A DNA stretch of 64,000 nucleotides from Astragalus membranaceus (lineage: Eukaryota; Streptophyta; Magnoliopsida; Fabales; Fabaceae), in NCBI GenBank assembly GCA_039519185.1, contig CM076847.1, positions 82,249,100 through 82,313,099 on the forward strand, in the 5' to 3' direction. The notes beneath the pieces were generated by a model. That model searched no databases. It worked only from the letters and a program-made list of their open reading frames with translations, and was not told the DNA's origin. This document shows, in pieces, positions 34,785-48,100 of this stretch. How positions within the stretch are numbered: the first letter of the stretch is position 1; every line of letters starts with the position of its first letter. A program made the translations under genes and the position numbers.

Positions 34785-36140
34785 TAGGGCTGGACAAAAT
34801 GTCCAAACCAATCGTGAACCCGGCCCATCCGTACTTGCTGAAATCGGTTTTCGGGTTTAAATGGTTTAACGGGTTCGCGGGTTGCAAATATGGGCCACAG
34901 TGGTTTGTAATGGTTGGGCCTGGGTGGGAAAACCCCAACCCTTGGAGAACCGAAACCGACTGAATCCTTATTAATAGATAGTTATTAGTTAGTGAGTATA
35001 AATACAATTGTTTAGAAACTATCGTGAAAACCTAGTTTCATTTCCATTTCATTCAGCCGCAACCCATCCATATTAGAAACCCTAGCAGAGCAAGCGGCAA
35101 AGCGCATCTAAGACTGAGAGAGATGAAGAGATCCACCGTGAAACCGTCATCGTTTCTCCTCCATCGCCTTTGTTCGTGATTCATTGCTCTTCTCTTATCC
35201 ACTTCAAGAAACGCAGATTCGCAGTACAGTAAGTAATATTTCCTGATCTTCTTCATCTCTCTTTCAAGGTTTTTTTCTTATTTGCACTGGATCTGTTTTC
35301 AAGTATCGCATATAGTAGGTTTTTTTTTCTTATTTGCACTGGATCTGTTTTCCTTTTGGCTTTTACGAAGTGGATATGTTTATAATGTATCTTCTTTCAC
35401 TTCTTTGTACGTTTTAGGCTTTTAGGCTTATTTTTTTTTAGAATTTTTGTTGTATAAAATGAAACTCTTGTTCTGTTTCTCATCATTTTGTTGGTTTAGT
35501 GTTTGTTACTAACATTATTTTCTTTTATCTTTGGTTGACTTTAGGTTTGGGTCTAACTATTTGTGAACAAGGATTATCCAAGAATCAGCTGAGGATTTCG
35601 GATTGAAGCATCCACTATTTGGTAATTATATTTTAGGGTTTACTATTTATTTAAAGTTTAAAATGTATTTGACTTATTTTCTAAAATTAATGGAATTGGT
35701 GTTTTATAAAATGAAACCCTATTTCTGGTTCTAATCACTTTTCTGGTTTAGTGTTTTATAAAATGAATCTTAATGGTTTTGATAATCACCGCTACTGTCC
35801 ATTTTCGTTACCTGCTTGTTGGTTATTTATTTTGCTAATCTTTGTGTTTTGCTCAGTTTGCTTCAAACTTCCTTCTTTAATGTTCTGTCTACTAGTTTAC
35901 TATATTTGTCAACATGATTTCTTAGTTACTTGCTTGTTTAGTTATTTGTTTTGCTTTTGTTAAGTTATGTGTCAACACAGTTGTGTATGGTATTTTTGTG
36001 TTTGCTTGAAACTTCATTCCTTAATTTTTTGTTTCCTAGTTTACTATGTGTGGTAACATGATTTATTAGTTACTTGCTTTTATAGTTATTTATTTTGCTT
36101 TTATATAGTTATTTTACTTTAGTTTCTTCATTCTTCAGTA
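34785..36140 (+). other. hAT 5' subterminal region and probable untranslated leader
   Basis: No coding sequence is visible here. The first 200 bp are subterminal repeats. A splice-donor-like cagtacagtaagtaa (about 35220-35235) and an acceptor-like ttcttcag (36132-36137) just before an ATG at 36141 suggest a 5' intron in the transposase leader. Confidence 0.4.
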
Positions 36141-36184
36141 ATGGAGGAGCCTAGTTAAACACCGACTATCATTCAAGGGACTGA

Positions 36185-37821
36185 AAACGCCGCCAATGCT
36201 GTCCCAGCAGTAGGGAGGCTGCTGCTGCAGCAATTGCCGCCAAACCTCCTCTTACTAAGAAAAGGAAAGCAAATGTTAATGGTAAGCGCCACACTTCTTT
36301 TGCATGGCAACATTTCACTAGGACTGTAAATGAGGATAATGAACCAATAGCTGTTTGCAACTATTGCAACAAGAAATACAGATCTGACTCGAAACAACAT
36401 GGTACCACTAACCTCAATGCTCATAAAAAGGTCTGTCCTAACAACCCAGATAATATAAATAGAGACCCAAGTCAGTCAACACTTACCTTTAAGAGTGGGG
36501 AGGGTGGTAGCTTAGTCCCTACAAGCACCAGATTTAATTTTGAAGCTTGTAAAAAAGCTTTAGCTGCTTTTGTTACAATAGATAAGCAACCCTTCAGAGT
36601 TGTAGAAGGTGAGGGATTTAAGTACCCACTTAAACAGTTGCAGCCCCAGTTTAGACCGCCTTCTAGGCGTACTCTAGCCAGACATTGTTTCCAAATGTTT
36701 CTTGATCTTAAGGGAAGGTTGAAAGCCCTTTTAAAATCTGATTGCTCTAGGGTGGCCCTAACTTCTGACTTCTGGACTTCAATCCAAAATCTTCATTATA
36801 TGACTTTAACAGCTCATTTCATAGATAGTGACTGGAAGTATCAGAAGAGAATATTGTGCTTTTTAGTTGTTCCTAATAGCAAAGGCGACACAATAGGTAG
36901 GAAAATTGAAGAAGTTTTAAGGGAGTGGGGAATCAGAAATGTGTCCACCATTACTGTTGATAATGCATCCAGTAATGATGTTGGAGTAGCTTATTTGAAA
37001 AAGAGGGTTCAAAATATGAATGGGTTGTTGTATAATGGGGGTTTCTTTCATATGAGGTGTGCTGCCCATATCCTTAATTTGGTTGTAAAGGATGGTTTGC
37101 AAGACATTAAAGGTTCTATTTCTAGTGTTAGGAATGCTGTTAGATTTGTTAGGAGTTCTGCCCAAAGGTCTCTCAAATTTAAAGAATGTATTGAGTTTGC
37201 TGGGATCACATGTAAAAAGTCAGTGTGTCTAGATGTTCCAACTAGGTGGAACTCAACATACTTAATGTTAGATGTTGCTGAAAAGTTTCAGGCAGCATTT
37301 GACAAGCTTGAAGGGGAAGATTTAAGCTATGTTGAGCACTTTGGGACTGATAGTAGTCCACCAGTGCAATTGGTTGGGAAAATGTGCGGGCTTTTGTAAA
37401 GTTTCTCAAAATCTTCTATGATGCAACCAAAGTTTTTTCAGTTTCCTAACAAGTCACTTTGCATACTGCATTCCATCAACTAGCCAACATTTATTGTGAG
37501 CTTAAACAATATTCCATGAATCTAAATACTATTTTAGCCACAATGGGGTATGAATTGAAATTGAAGTACGATAAGTATTGGGGTAATATTACTAACATAA
37601 ACCAGCTTCTTTATTTTGGTGTAATATTTGATCCCCGGTACAAGTTGAGGTTTGTAGAGTGGTCTTTTGTGGATATGTATAATAATGAAGCTGATTTTGC
37701 AAAACAGTTGTTTGATAGCTTGAAAAAAAATCTATTTGAAGTGTATAATTGGTACAAATCAAAATTTGAGAGTCATGCTGGAGCGGGGAAGTCCTCTACT
37801 AGTCCTTTAGAGGGTGCCACC
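36185..37821 (+). pseudogene. hAT transposase, N-terminal and central part
   Basis: The frame is open from a TGA at 36182-36184 to 37399. The expected start (ATG 36141) runs into a TAA after five codons. A basic segment with KKRKA precedes a BED zinc finger (FAWQHF, CNYCNKKYRSD, and His/Cys in NAHKKVCP). The RNase H-like catalytic region contains LTSDFWTS, ITVDNASSND and MRCAAHILNLVVKDGL, then CLDVPTRWNSTYLML. A frameshift at about 37390 and a stop before 37455 are followed by a continuing frame 37459-37821 with FGVIFDPRYKLRFVEW. The Athila-like LTR is inserted at 37821. Confidence 0.88.
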
Positions 37822-39453
37822 TGATAACTCTATTTTATATAGAGTTATTCATACAATTAAGCTTGAGTTATTGCTTATTTTCAAGAACATTTATATATAT
37901 TTATAGCTTATTTATCAAGGAACAACATTCTAAATATTCAAATGGATAAAGGGCAATGATCTAGGCAAAATGCACAAATCTTGTTAGGTTTGATGTTTTT
38001 GTTCAGTGCAGCTACTGCAGGAGTGGAATTACTGCCAACACCAGGAGTGGAAACACTGCCAACACCTGCTAAATTTTGCAGTTTATACCAAAACATCCAA
38101 AGACCATTTCAATGCTTCCACACTTGATTTGTGACGTCATGCCTAGTCACCTAGAGCTGAGCCACTTGCAGAAGTCGGCGATACACATAAAAATCAAGTT
38201 GCAATACTCAACTTATCTAAAAGACATGTGACACTTCTCCAATGAACCTCATCTTTTGTTATGCATGCAAGCGACCAAACATGTGCAGCTTGCTTGATTG
38301 GTTGTCTACAACTAACCATGTTTGGTCCCCTCAGCTGATCTTTCACGCCAAAGGAAACCCCTTGCAAGAGGAAAGCTTTCAAGCCTATAAATAGAAGCCA
38401 TATCTTCACTTATCCATCATCTTTAACATCTTTAAATCCTTCATCTTTCATTTGTAATTCTTCATTTTGTTTTCTGAAAGGATCGCTTAGTTTAGGTTTA
38501 GTTTATTTTCATTTCAAGTTTCTAAGGAGAGAAAGGTGAGGAAGTGCTTGACAACCATTCCCTTCACTTCTACTTTGAAGAAATTCGTGTAAGAAATCTT
38601 TATTGTACTTCAACTTGGGAACTTAATGCAAAAGATCTTCTATTCAAGTAATCTCTACTCTTTTAAGTTCTTTTGCTTTATTATTCATTTACTTATGTTC
38701 TTTGCATATTCTTTGCTTTATAACATGAGTAACATGAGCTAAATTCCCTTAAGTTGAGATGTTCTAACCTTGTAATGAACTTCTAAATATGTTATTATGG
38801 TTTATGTAGTGTAAACACTTTAAACTCTTGCATAATACTTCTTTCAACTTATTCTGGAATTGATCACTTTAGAATAGGTAAAACTTGTAGCAGCAGACAT
38901 GGGCTACATTTATGAACTCAAGAGTTAATAGGGACAAGTATTTAATAAAGGAAACTTTGTAAAATACATGCTAAAACCTAGACATAGGATAGCATAGTCC
39001 TTAGGATAATAAAATTACAAGAGTGAACCTATTTAGCAACTTGGATCATTGTTAGGAGGCAAGGGAGGAATTGACAAACCTTTCTTTACTGTAAAAAACA
39101 AAGATCATAAGAGCTTGTAATGAAACTCTAAAGAGAAGTGCTGAAAGGCACAAACTGATGCACCTATATCCAGTGTTCCCACACTACATACTCCATTAAA
39201 ACACTTAGAAGTAAAGTACTTGGTGAAAACATCTCAACTACTTTTTCCACTGATTTCTCACACATTTTATTGGTTATTACTATTTTTACTTACTTTGAAA
39301 ACTCCAAACCAAAAATACTGAATAGTGTAGACACACTAAGTGTACACTTTGAACTACAAAAATTTACAATACATAATCCCTGTGGGTTCGACCTTTCTTA
39401 TCACTTTATTACTTGTGTGACTATGTATACTTGCATATATTAAAATAACCACA
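37822..39453 (+). mobile_element. Athila-like gypsy solo LTR inside hAT transposase
   Basis: It runs from TGATAACTCTATTTTATATAGAG to TAAAATAACCACA (1632 bp) with a perfect 5-bp duplication CCACC (37817-37821 and 39454-39458). The TATA box is at about 38383 (cctataaatagaagcc). The 3' part carries aatccctgtgggttcgacc, a feature of Athila-group LTRs as I know them. The family name is by pattern, not alignment. A second diverged copy is split around 7180-9451. Confidence 0.82.
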
Positions 39454-40081
39454 CCACCACCCAAGATGAAAACCTGTAAATGTTGAGATTCCTTCAACCT
39501 TGGCAAGATCAGATGCCTTCAAACAACATTTGAGAGAGAAAGACTCCATTGATAAGAAAAATGAGCTAAAGAGATACCTAAGTGAACCTTGCAGAGATGA
39601 GGGTGACAAATTTGAGATTCTTCTTTGGTGGAAACAAAATGCCTCTCGCTACCCCATAGTTTCGGGCATGGTTAGAGAATCCTTGCGACACCAGTTTCCT
39701 CTGTTGCTTCTGAGAGTGTATTCAGCACTGGGGGGAGGATTTTAGATCCCTTTCGAAGTTCTCTTAACCCACAAATGGCAAAAGTGTTAATCTGTGCTCA
39801 GAACTGGCTTAGGCCCTCTATTGTCCAATTCAATGACCCCAATGAAGAGTTCGAGATATCTGAATATGTCATTATAGGTTGTGTTCTTGTACCTTTGTCT
39901 TTATATATTATTCAGTCTTAACACATTTCTCTTTTCATTTTAAATAGAGTTTCAAAGACCATCAACTGAGACTGTTGGAGCCCAAACTGCTACAGCTGTT
40001 GGGACTGGAGGAGCTTCGGGATCCGGATCTACTGGTTGTGGACCATCGTTCCAATCACAGCCAATGAATATTGGCTGTTAG
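39454..40081 (+). pseudogene. hAT transposase C-terminus (dimerisation region)
   Basis: After the LTR the protein resumes with LARSDAFKQHLREKDSID, KRYLSEPCRDEGDKFEILLWW and YPIVSGMVR. A single-base loss near 39683 then shifts frame to the classic hAT tail (SSVASESVFSTGGRILDP, SSLNPQMAKVLICAQNWL). A probable intron (about 39882-39948, ending ttttaaatag) separates a short Gly/Thr/Ser-rich last exon with a TAG at 40079-40081. The hATC signature is clear even though the frame is broken. Confidence 0.85.
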
Positions 40082-41710
40082 TGATTACAGAAGTTGTAGG
40101 TATCTAGTTTATTTACTTGATTAAATCTGTCTTCGTTTTATTTTTGGTATTAACGGACTTTATTTCGACAGTTTTGAACATTTTGATTTTTTGGAGTCAC
40201 ATAGCTACATATCATGTTGTAAGGCATGCCACAAAGGCATCAGTTTTTGAACACTATACTTTTGGAGTCATTAATGACTCAATATGATCCAATTGGAAGT
40301 GAGGGGATTGCTATTATGAATTTAAATGAAAGCAAGTGTTCATAATTCTTGTATCAAATAATATCTGAGATTGAAATATATTTGTTTTAATGATTCTTGT
40401 ACTCATTCTTTTTTCAGAATTTTGCAATTTTTAATGGAATCTTTGCTCTAACTCAAACAATCTCTAAACATATCTGCTATGGTAATTTTAATAAATCTGT
40501 TACTGCTTATTATTATTTACTGTTATTATTTTTTTAATTCTGAGTTTTTGTTGTAGCTAGTCCTTGCTTTGCATACATGTAAATTCTTCCAAACCATTCC
40601 ATCTCTTCATACATGCTGTTAGAAATGAAGTGGTAAGAGTGTTATTACTTATATGATTAATCAATATTATTGATTTAGTCTAGATTGTGGATTTTGCCTA
40701 AATTATCCCTTGAAACCAGAATATAAAGATCAGATGGAATGTCGGTAGTGTGTTGTGCAATAGGCTATTAGATTGACTCTTACAAGGTTAGCGCTTGATT
40801 ACTCATTAGTCTACCTATTATGTTTTTTTTAATTAATTATTGTTACTGATATTGAAATGATGATTTTTTTTGTTAAGCAGATTCACATGGGTGTATGTGC
40901 GTTTGCAGAAACAATTTGGAACACAATTAGTTAATTATTAAGTAGCTTGTTGTAGGTAGCTAATGCTTGATGCTTGGTTGGCTATCTTTGATTATAACAT
41001 GGTAGTATTGTGATGTTAATTTAGTACTGCTAAGTTAATGCTGTAGTTAAACTATGCTGCAGTTAGTAAAATTGTGTAGTTAGTTACTGACTGTCATCTA
41101 AATTTAGCTGCAGTGAAACTCTATCTACTGCAGTAAAACTGTGTGGTTTCTGCATTTAGATTTTATTTAGCTGAAGCAAAACTATTCTGATGTAGTTTGA
41201 CAGGTTGCTGTAGTGAATGTTTAATTAAATTTGGCATATTGGCAGGTTCAATGCAGTGAATGTTCAAATATAATTGGCAGGTTTATAGTTGTCGATTTTA
41301 TTGAATGATATTGATCTAAATTTGGTGTATTTTTCCAGATTTAATGTTAAATTTTACAACTTGTAAAGCTTTAAACATGTTTATTATGTGTTTTATTTTG
41401 TTAGAAAGCTGAAATTTAAAATAGAAAATCGTTTATGTTTTTAATAACAATTTTTTTTGTGAATTATTGGGCTAAAAACTTAAGTTATTTACAATTTATT
41501 TTCTCTAGAATTGGGCTAAAAAAGTTACTGGCCCAAAGAGACCTAAACCGTTTAAAACCACTCTTATTCACCCGCCACCCGTATAAACCAATCCGCCCAG
41601 ACCCAAGCCTGATATGGTTGAAATTGGGCCTTGTTTATGTGTCTACGGTTTGGGCTCGATTGACCTTAGTGGGCCTGAATCTAATGTACCCGACCGTTTA
41701 TCTGGTCCTA
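40082..41710 (+). other. hAT 3' non-coding and subterminal region
   Basis: AT-rich sequence with no supported gene. The last 200 bp contain acctaaaccgtttaaaacc and gggccttg repeats that echo the left subterminal region in inverted form. Confidence 0.5.
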
Positions 41711-41852
41711 GTTGCACCACCTCGTACACTTGCACCATGACATTAATTAAACACCACTTGTACCCTCAAATAAACTCTGTCACCACACAATTAATTCAGT
41801 AATCAACCGTCGTGTTCTTGATCGGCCGTAACTCTCGCTCCTACAAAATCCC

Positions 41853-42152
41853 ATGGCGGCCGTCACCCGCCTTGCCAACCGTGCGTCCTTCGTACCTTCC
41901 CTCGCCAGGAGATTCTTGTCCTCCGAAGTCAGTTCCCACGCGCCTCCGTACAACACCGCACCCTTTCGCCTCGTTCCGCCACGCGGAGAAGATCCGAAGA
42001 ACAGCCACGTGCGGTGGGTCTTCCTGGGTTGCCCCGGCGTCGGAAAAGGAACATACGCTAGCCGCCTCTCCAATCTCCTCGGCGTCCCTCATATCGCCAC
42101 CGGTGATCTCGTTCGAGAAGAACTCGCCTCCTCTGGCCCCCTTTCTTCCCAG
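41853..42152 (+). CDS. ADK1: ADK1 exon 1
   Basis: It holds the start codon, targeting peptide, P-loop and first half of the AMP-binding region (100 codons). The context is aaatcccATGGCG. The donor is cccag/gtcttc. Confidence 0.93.
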
Positions 42153-45100
42153 GTCTTCTTCTTCTTCCTCCTATTTTTGCTTTGAAAATTTCAACTTATT
42201 GCTTTGTGCTTTGATTGTTTTGAATTAGATTGTTGATTTCCTACCTAATGATCTGTATCTCATTATTACACGCAAAATTAAAAAATAATTATAATTCTTC
42301 GAGATTATTTTAATTTTATGTTCTCTCTTTGTTCAGCTCCTCCCCCGCACCGTAAAAAAAACGGTGGGCATAATAATAGTAATAATTACTATTGTTATTC
42401 TAATAAATTATCTGTGGCATTTTTTTTGGTAGGAGTCTGAAGATTTGGAATTCTTATAACTTCATTTCCACTCTTGCAAAGCAACAAGTAGCAATTACTT
42501 TACTTATTAGTCTTTTGTCGTTTAGCAAGTGGCTTTTGGATCCAAGTGTCATCCATAATCCATCGATGATAGTTATAAAATTAACATGATCCTAAACAAG
42601 GTTCTAAATAGCGGTTGTGGTCACGGTCACGTTAAGGCTTTCGCGATTTCGGCCGTTGCGGCTGTTGCGATACGCGTTGCGGCCGTCGCGGTGTGAATTA
42701 ACCACAATAATGCAAAAATTTAATTAAAATTATTTGTACTATCATATAATGTATAATAACTAAAATTAATGTATTTTTCATTATTATAAGATGTCTAAAG
42801 TAAAATAAAAAATAAAAATATGAATAATTTAGTATCTATCTAATTTAGTATATAAAATCATTTACACCCACAAATAATTTAAAAAACATTTGAATTAATT
42901 ATAGACAATTGTATAAAAAAATTAATAATCTAACTTTATAATTAGAATTAGAATACAAAAGAATAATGTAACTAAAATTAATGTATTTTTCATTATTATA
43001 AGATGTCTAAAGTAAAATAAAAAATAAAAATACGAATAATTTAGTATCTATCTAATTTAGTATATAAAATCATTTACACCCACAAATAATTTAAAAATCA
43101 TTTGAATTAATTATAGTCAATTGTATAAAAAAATTAATAATCTAACTTTATAATTAGAATTAGAATACAAAAGAATAATGTAACCAAAAAAATAATACAA
43201 AAGAATTAAAAAAATTAACTAATGTAGATCCATATCTTCTTTTTAGGCCCAAATGGCAAATCGACCCATCCCTTTTTTAAACCTAGATCCATTGTTTCCA
43301 CATAATAGTATAATACCATTATACTCCGTCCTCCCACACAATAGTGGTCGTTTAAGGTTGTGGCACATGAATTAAGGAATGCAATTATTAATACAAAATT
43401 TGTAAAAAAAATATCCATACTTCCCAATATGCCCTTGGATTGAAAAGTTTTGATTGAAAACCTCTTAGCCGTCATTCCAAGCAGGTAATGATTTTACATT
43501 GGTAATGTAAAGTTGACATTGGCCTCACGTGTACTAGTAGCAGTGCTTTTTACTTTAATGTTTACTTTTTTTTACTCCATATTGCTTCATTTCCTTATTT
43601 TTTACTCTTTGAGTGATATTTTATTTTATTTCAATATTTCTATTTTGAAATTGGGTTAACAAAATTTAATTGGAAAATTATTTGAAGATTAAATAAAAAT
43701 GGTTTCCCTCTAATCTCAGTTTCCCACCAAATTATTTCCCCCTAAAATGCATCATTGGAGTCTTTAACCACCTCCTGCGGTTGTTTTTTTTCCTGATGGG
43801 GGTGTGATATCAACAGAGCCTTCATTGTCTTCCTCATCTTCTTCTGCATCAAAGGAGTCTTGCACTACTTTAGATAATATAGACTCTCCATCATCCTTTG
43901 TATTACCAGAATTTTCCATAATATTTGAACTCACCTCCATAGAATCCTCAACAATTTCTGAAAATATTGTATTTTCACCTTGCTCCATCTTAAACGTTAC
44001 TCTTCAATTTTTTTATCAGTGGCGGACCCACATAGAGCTGAGGGGGTTCAGTTGAACCCTCTGGAAAAAAATTGCACTTACCACCCTAGTAGACCAAAAA
44101 ATTGCACTAGTAGACAAAGTTTTGCACCCATTTGACCCTGGCTTTAAAAAATTTGACACCCCTGACCCCGGGGTCCTGGGTCCGCCACTGCTTTTTATCC
44201 AATAGAAAGAATTTTACTAATGGTATACTAGAACTGATATGGAGTGAGGTTTTTGTAAACCATTGAAATACTAGTACATGGAGAGATGTGAGAAAGGTAA
44301 TCATGTAGGTGAAGGTGGCTGAGGTTGATTGATACGACTGGGCAGGGGGACTCATTGGTGGTTGTAACTAAAAGTGACTTAAAAAAATAAATTAAAAAAA
44401 AAAGAAAAACAAATATGCATTTATGTTTGTTAGTGTGTTTGAATGTGAGAGAGCAGAAGCATTGCTGATAAAATTGGATTGTATTCATTGATTGGATCGT
44501 ACAAGCATGTGACCTAATATAGTAGGGAAAGGGGAAACCTGCAGTAGCAGGTGATACAGATGGGAAACCTGCTATAGCAGGTAACAGAATTAATATACAC
44601 ACTAACAGTAAGCTAACTTGAACTACTACTCTAACACCCCCCCCCCCCACAAGCTCAAGGAGGGTGAGAAGCTGAAGCTGGATCGACCACTTGAAGCTTG
44701 GTCTTGAGAAATTGAAATCTGGCAGAAGATGATGGTTTTGTAAGGATGTCTGCCCATTGCTCAGTTCCAGGTACATGATAGATGCAGAGCTGCTTGGATA
44801 GAGCTTTGTCTCGAACAAAAAATAAGTCAAGTTCCGTGTGCTTTGTCCTAGCATGTAGAACAGGGTTGTGTGCCAACACTACAGCACTCTGGTTGTCACA
44901 AAATATTTGTGGGACAGAATGTGTGATGCCTAGTTCAGTGAGCAAGGACTGGATCCATGTGACTTCAGCTGTGGCCAGAGCTAGGCTTCTGTACTCAGCT
45001 TCTGCACTGGACCTTGCTACAACAGTCTGCTTCTTGGCCCACCAGGAGATGAGATTATGGCCTAGGAAAACTGCAGCACCAGAGGTTGACTTTCTATCGT

Positions 45101-48100
45101 CCACATCTGATGCCCAGTCTGCATCACACCATGCTCTAAGTTGCAGAGGTTTGGAAATATCAGCTGGTTGAAGGAGCAAGCCATGACTGATTGTGCCTTT
45201 CAGATATCTGAGTATACGTTTGACTACTGCCCAGTGTGTCTCTAGAGGTGCAGCCATGTATTGGCAAACTTTGTTGACTGCATAGCTGATTTCAGGCCTG
45301 GTTATGGTGGTGTATTGGAGAGCTCCAACAACTGATCTGTAAGTCAGAGGGTCAGGCATGTAGTCACTGCCCTGCTTTGTGAGTTTGCAGCTGGAAACCA
45401 TTGGAGATGAGATGGAGTTTGCCTCTGCCATGTTAGTTCTGGTTAGCAGATCTCTGATGTATTTACTCTGAGTGAGTAAGAGGTTGCCATTAGACATTGG
45501 TTTGACCTCAATGCCTAGAAAATAGTCCAAAATACCCAGCTGTTTGAGTGAAAACACAATCCAGTTGCTGAATCAGTTGCTTGATAAGCAGATTTGAGGT
45601 GCCAGTAAGTATGATATCATCTACATATACTAGAAGGTAGACCACAACAGCTGCTCTCTTATAAACAAATAAGGAAGGGTCACATCTGCTGCTAGTGAAG
45701 CCAATATGCAGCAAAGTGGACTTGAGTTTGTCAAACCAGGCACGAGGCGCCTGTTTGAGACCATAAATTGCCTTGTTGAGCTTGCAAACTAAGGATTTGT
45801 CATGAGACTCAAAGCCTTGAGGTTGGGTCATATACACTTCTTCAGTTAAGGAGCCATTCAAAAAGGCATTGTTGACATCAATTTGATGAAGATCCCACTT
45901 GTGGCTGAGAGTTATGGTAAGAATAGTGCGTATAGTAACTGGTTTGATAACAGGTGAAAAGGTTTCATTGAAATCTTGACCTTGCTGTTGGGGAAGCCTT
46001 TGGCTACTAACCTTGCCTTGTATTTGTTAAGAGAGCCATCAGCATTCTCTTTGACCCTGAATACCCATTTGCAACCAATCACATTTTTGCCTGGAGGGGG
46101 GGACCAATGACCAGGTTTGGTTTCTCATTAAGGCAGCATATTCATCAGCCATGGCTGCCTGCCAGGCAGGCTGTTGTAGAGTTGTTTTAACAGATTTGGG
46201 TTCAATGTGTGTTAGGAGAAGTGTAGGGTGAAGTCTAGGTTTGACTATGCCGGATTTGGAACGAGTTTGCATAGGATGAATGTTAGTTGGAAGGGGAGTG
46301 ACTGATGATAGTTCAATTGTGGTGCTGGCAGTGGCAATAGAGTGAGGGTGTGAAGTGACAGATGGTGAGGGACTGGGAACAGGGTCAGATTGGTTTACTG
46401 ACATAGTTGCAATGTTTGATGAAGTGGGAGAGTTAGAAGGTAGATTGGGGTTGGATGTAGTGTGTTGGTGAGGGATGGTGGGAGTAGGAATGGTTGCTGA
46501 GGGAAGGTTAGTGTTTGGAGGGCTTATAGGTGAAGGATTAGTGGAGGATTGAAATAGTTGTTTGTAGGGAAATTTGGCTTCATTGAAGAGCACATTCTTG
46601 GAGACATAGATGCGTCCATTAGGAGAGAGACATTTGTATCCCTTATGAGATGAGGAGTATCCCAAGAAGACACACTCATGAGACCTAAAGTCAAGTTTGT
46701 GAGTATTATAGGGGCGAAGACAGGGAAAACGGCTACATCCAAACACTTTTAATGAAGAGAAGGTGGGAAGTTGACCATGAAGGACCTGAAAGGGGATAGC
46801 TCCATTTGTTACCAAGTGGCTTCAGTCTCAAGAGGGGGGGTGAATTGAGATTTAAAACTTTTCAGATCTTTCGAAAACGTTTTTCCCCTTTTCAATGACT
46901 TAGATCAATTTTCGCGCAGGTTAAGTGGAAGCGAAGGAATTAGAATATAAAGCAGTAAAGTAGAATAACAGTAAAGCAGGAAAGCAGTAAAGCACACAGA
47001 GATTTATCCTGGTTCGGTCACCTCCTAGTGACATACGTCCAGTCCTCACACCCTTGTGAGATTTTTCCACTAACACAACAAGACTTACAGGTGCCTTGGA
47101 AAACCTTTACAGACTCAGGCACTCTCCTCCTAGGATACCCCACCTATAGAGAGCCCTCAGATCTAATATAACAATAACAAGAGATACCCCACCCCTGTTA
47201 CAATCAACTGCCCTAGAAAGATACCCCACTTCCTAGTACATGCAGCTACCCTAGAGAGATACCCCACTCCCTAGAACAAAACACAACAATTAAATAACAA
47301 ACAATTGTAAATGCAGAAATACCTCTAGTGTAGGCAGATATTACAACTTGAAGAATACAACCCCAACTAACTCTTAGCAACAGATCAGCTCAGACAGACC
47401 GACGGTACTTGACGAGCAAAAGAATAAGCGTGAAGAGTTTTCTCAAAAGTTTTCTGTTTCATACAAGTGGGTTGAGTTGTGTGTTGTGTAAAATGAATCG
47501 TGAAGCACTGCCTATTTATAGGCTATGAGGAATTCATTTTTACGTTGAAAATAGTGTAGGAATCGATTCTTTGTTAAAATGTATTTGATCTAGGAATCGA
47601 TTTATTTAGGTGAGGAATCGATTTATCTTTGTTTGGAAAATATGGGAAATCGATTCTTGAGTGCCATGGAAAGCTAGGAATCGATTCTATACTTAGTGAA
47701 AATATGTAGGAATCGATTTTCAGCTTGCCTGAGACAAGTGGGAATCGATTCTTAGTTTGTGTGCAAAAGGTTGGGAATCGATTCTTCCCTTAAAAAATAT
47801 TTGGCTCAGAAATCGATTTATGGACTGAAAGTACATGACCTGAAAATCGATTTATAGCTTTTCTATTTTACCTGAAAATCGATTTTGATATTTGTTTATG
47901 CATGAGGAAATCGATTTTGTTATTTTAAAGGTGATAGAAATGTTTACGTAAATATGCATGCAACTTTAAAAAACTTTGTGAGTGTGTGAGACTTTGATAT
48001 ACGAGCTGACCTTTGAAAGAGCTTACACTTTTTCCTAAGACACACCCAAATCCTAATGACTACCCTTAAACTTGAATCTTCAGTTCTTGGCTTGCTTGTC

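Larger units (their letters stand above)
34785..41710 (+). mobile_element. hAT DNA transposon (degenerate autonomous type) with an Athila-like solo LTR inside
   Basis: The ends are TAGGGCTGGACAAAATG (34785) and, reversed from 41710, TAGGACCAGATAAACGG: imperfect terminal inverted repeats. The flanking 8-bp duplications are cttgcacc (34777-34784) and gttgcacc (41711-41718), 7 of 8 matching. Subterminal regions on both sides are rich in aaccc, gtttaa and ggttt repeats. A plus-strand transposase with BED zinc finger and hAT dimerisation region lies between, broken by frameshifts and an inserted LTR (37822-39453). About 5.3 kb remain without that LTR. It ends 142 bp before the ADK1 start codon. 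Confidence 0.88.

Noticed and set aside
47571..47927. CRISPR-like regularly spaced short repeats (AATCGATT)
   Set aside because: The motif is only about 8-10 bp, spacing varies, it lies in a plant LTR and is duplicated with it. No cas genes; a eukaryotic setting.
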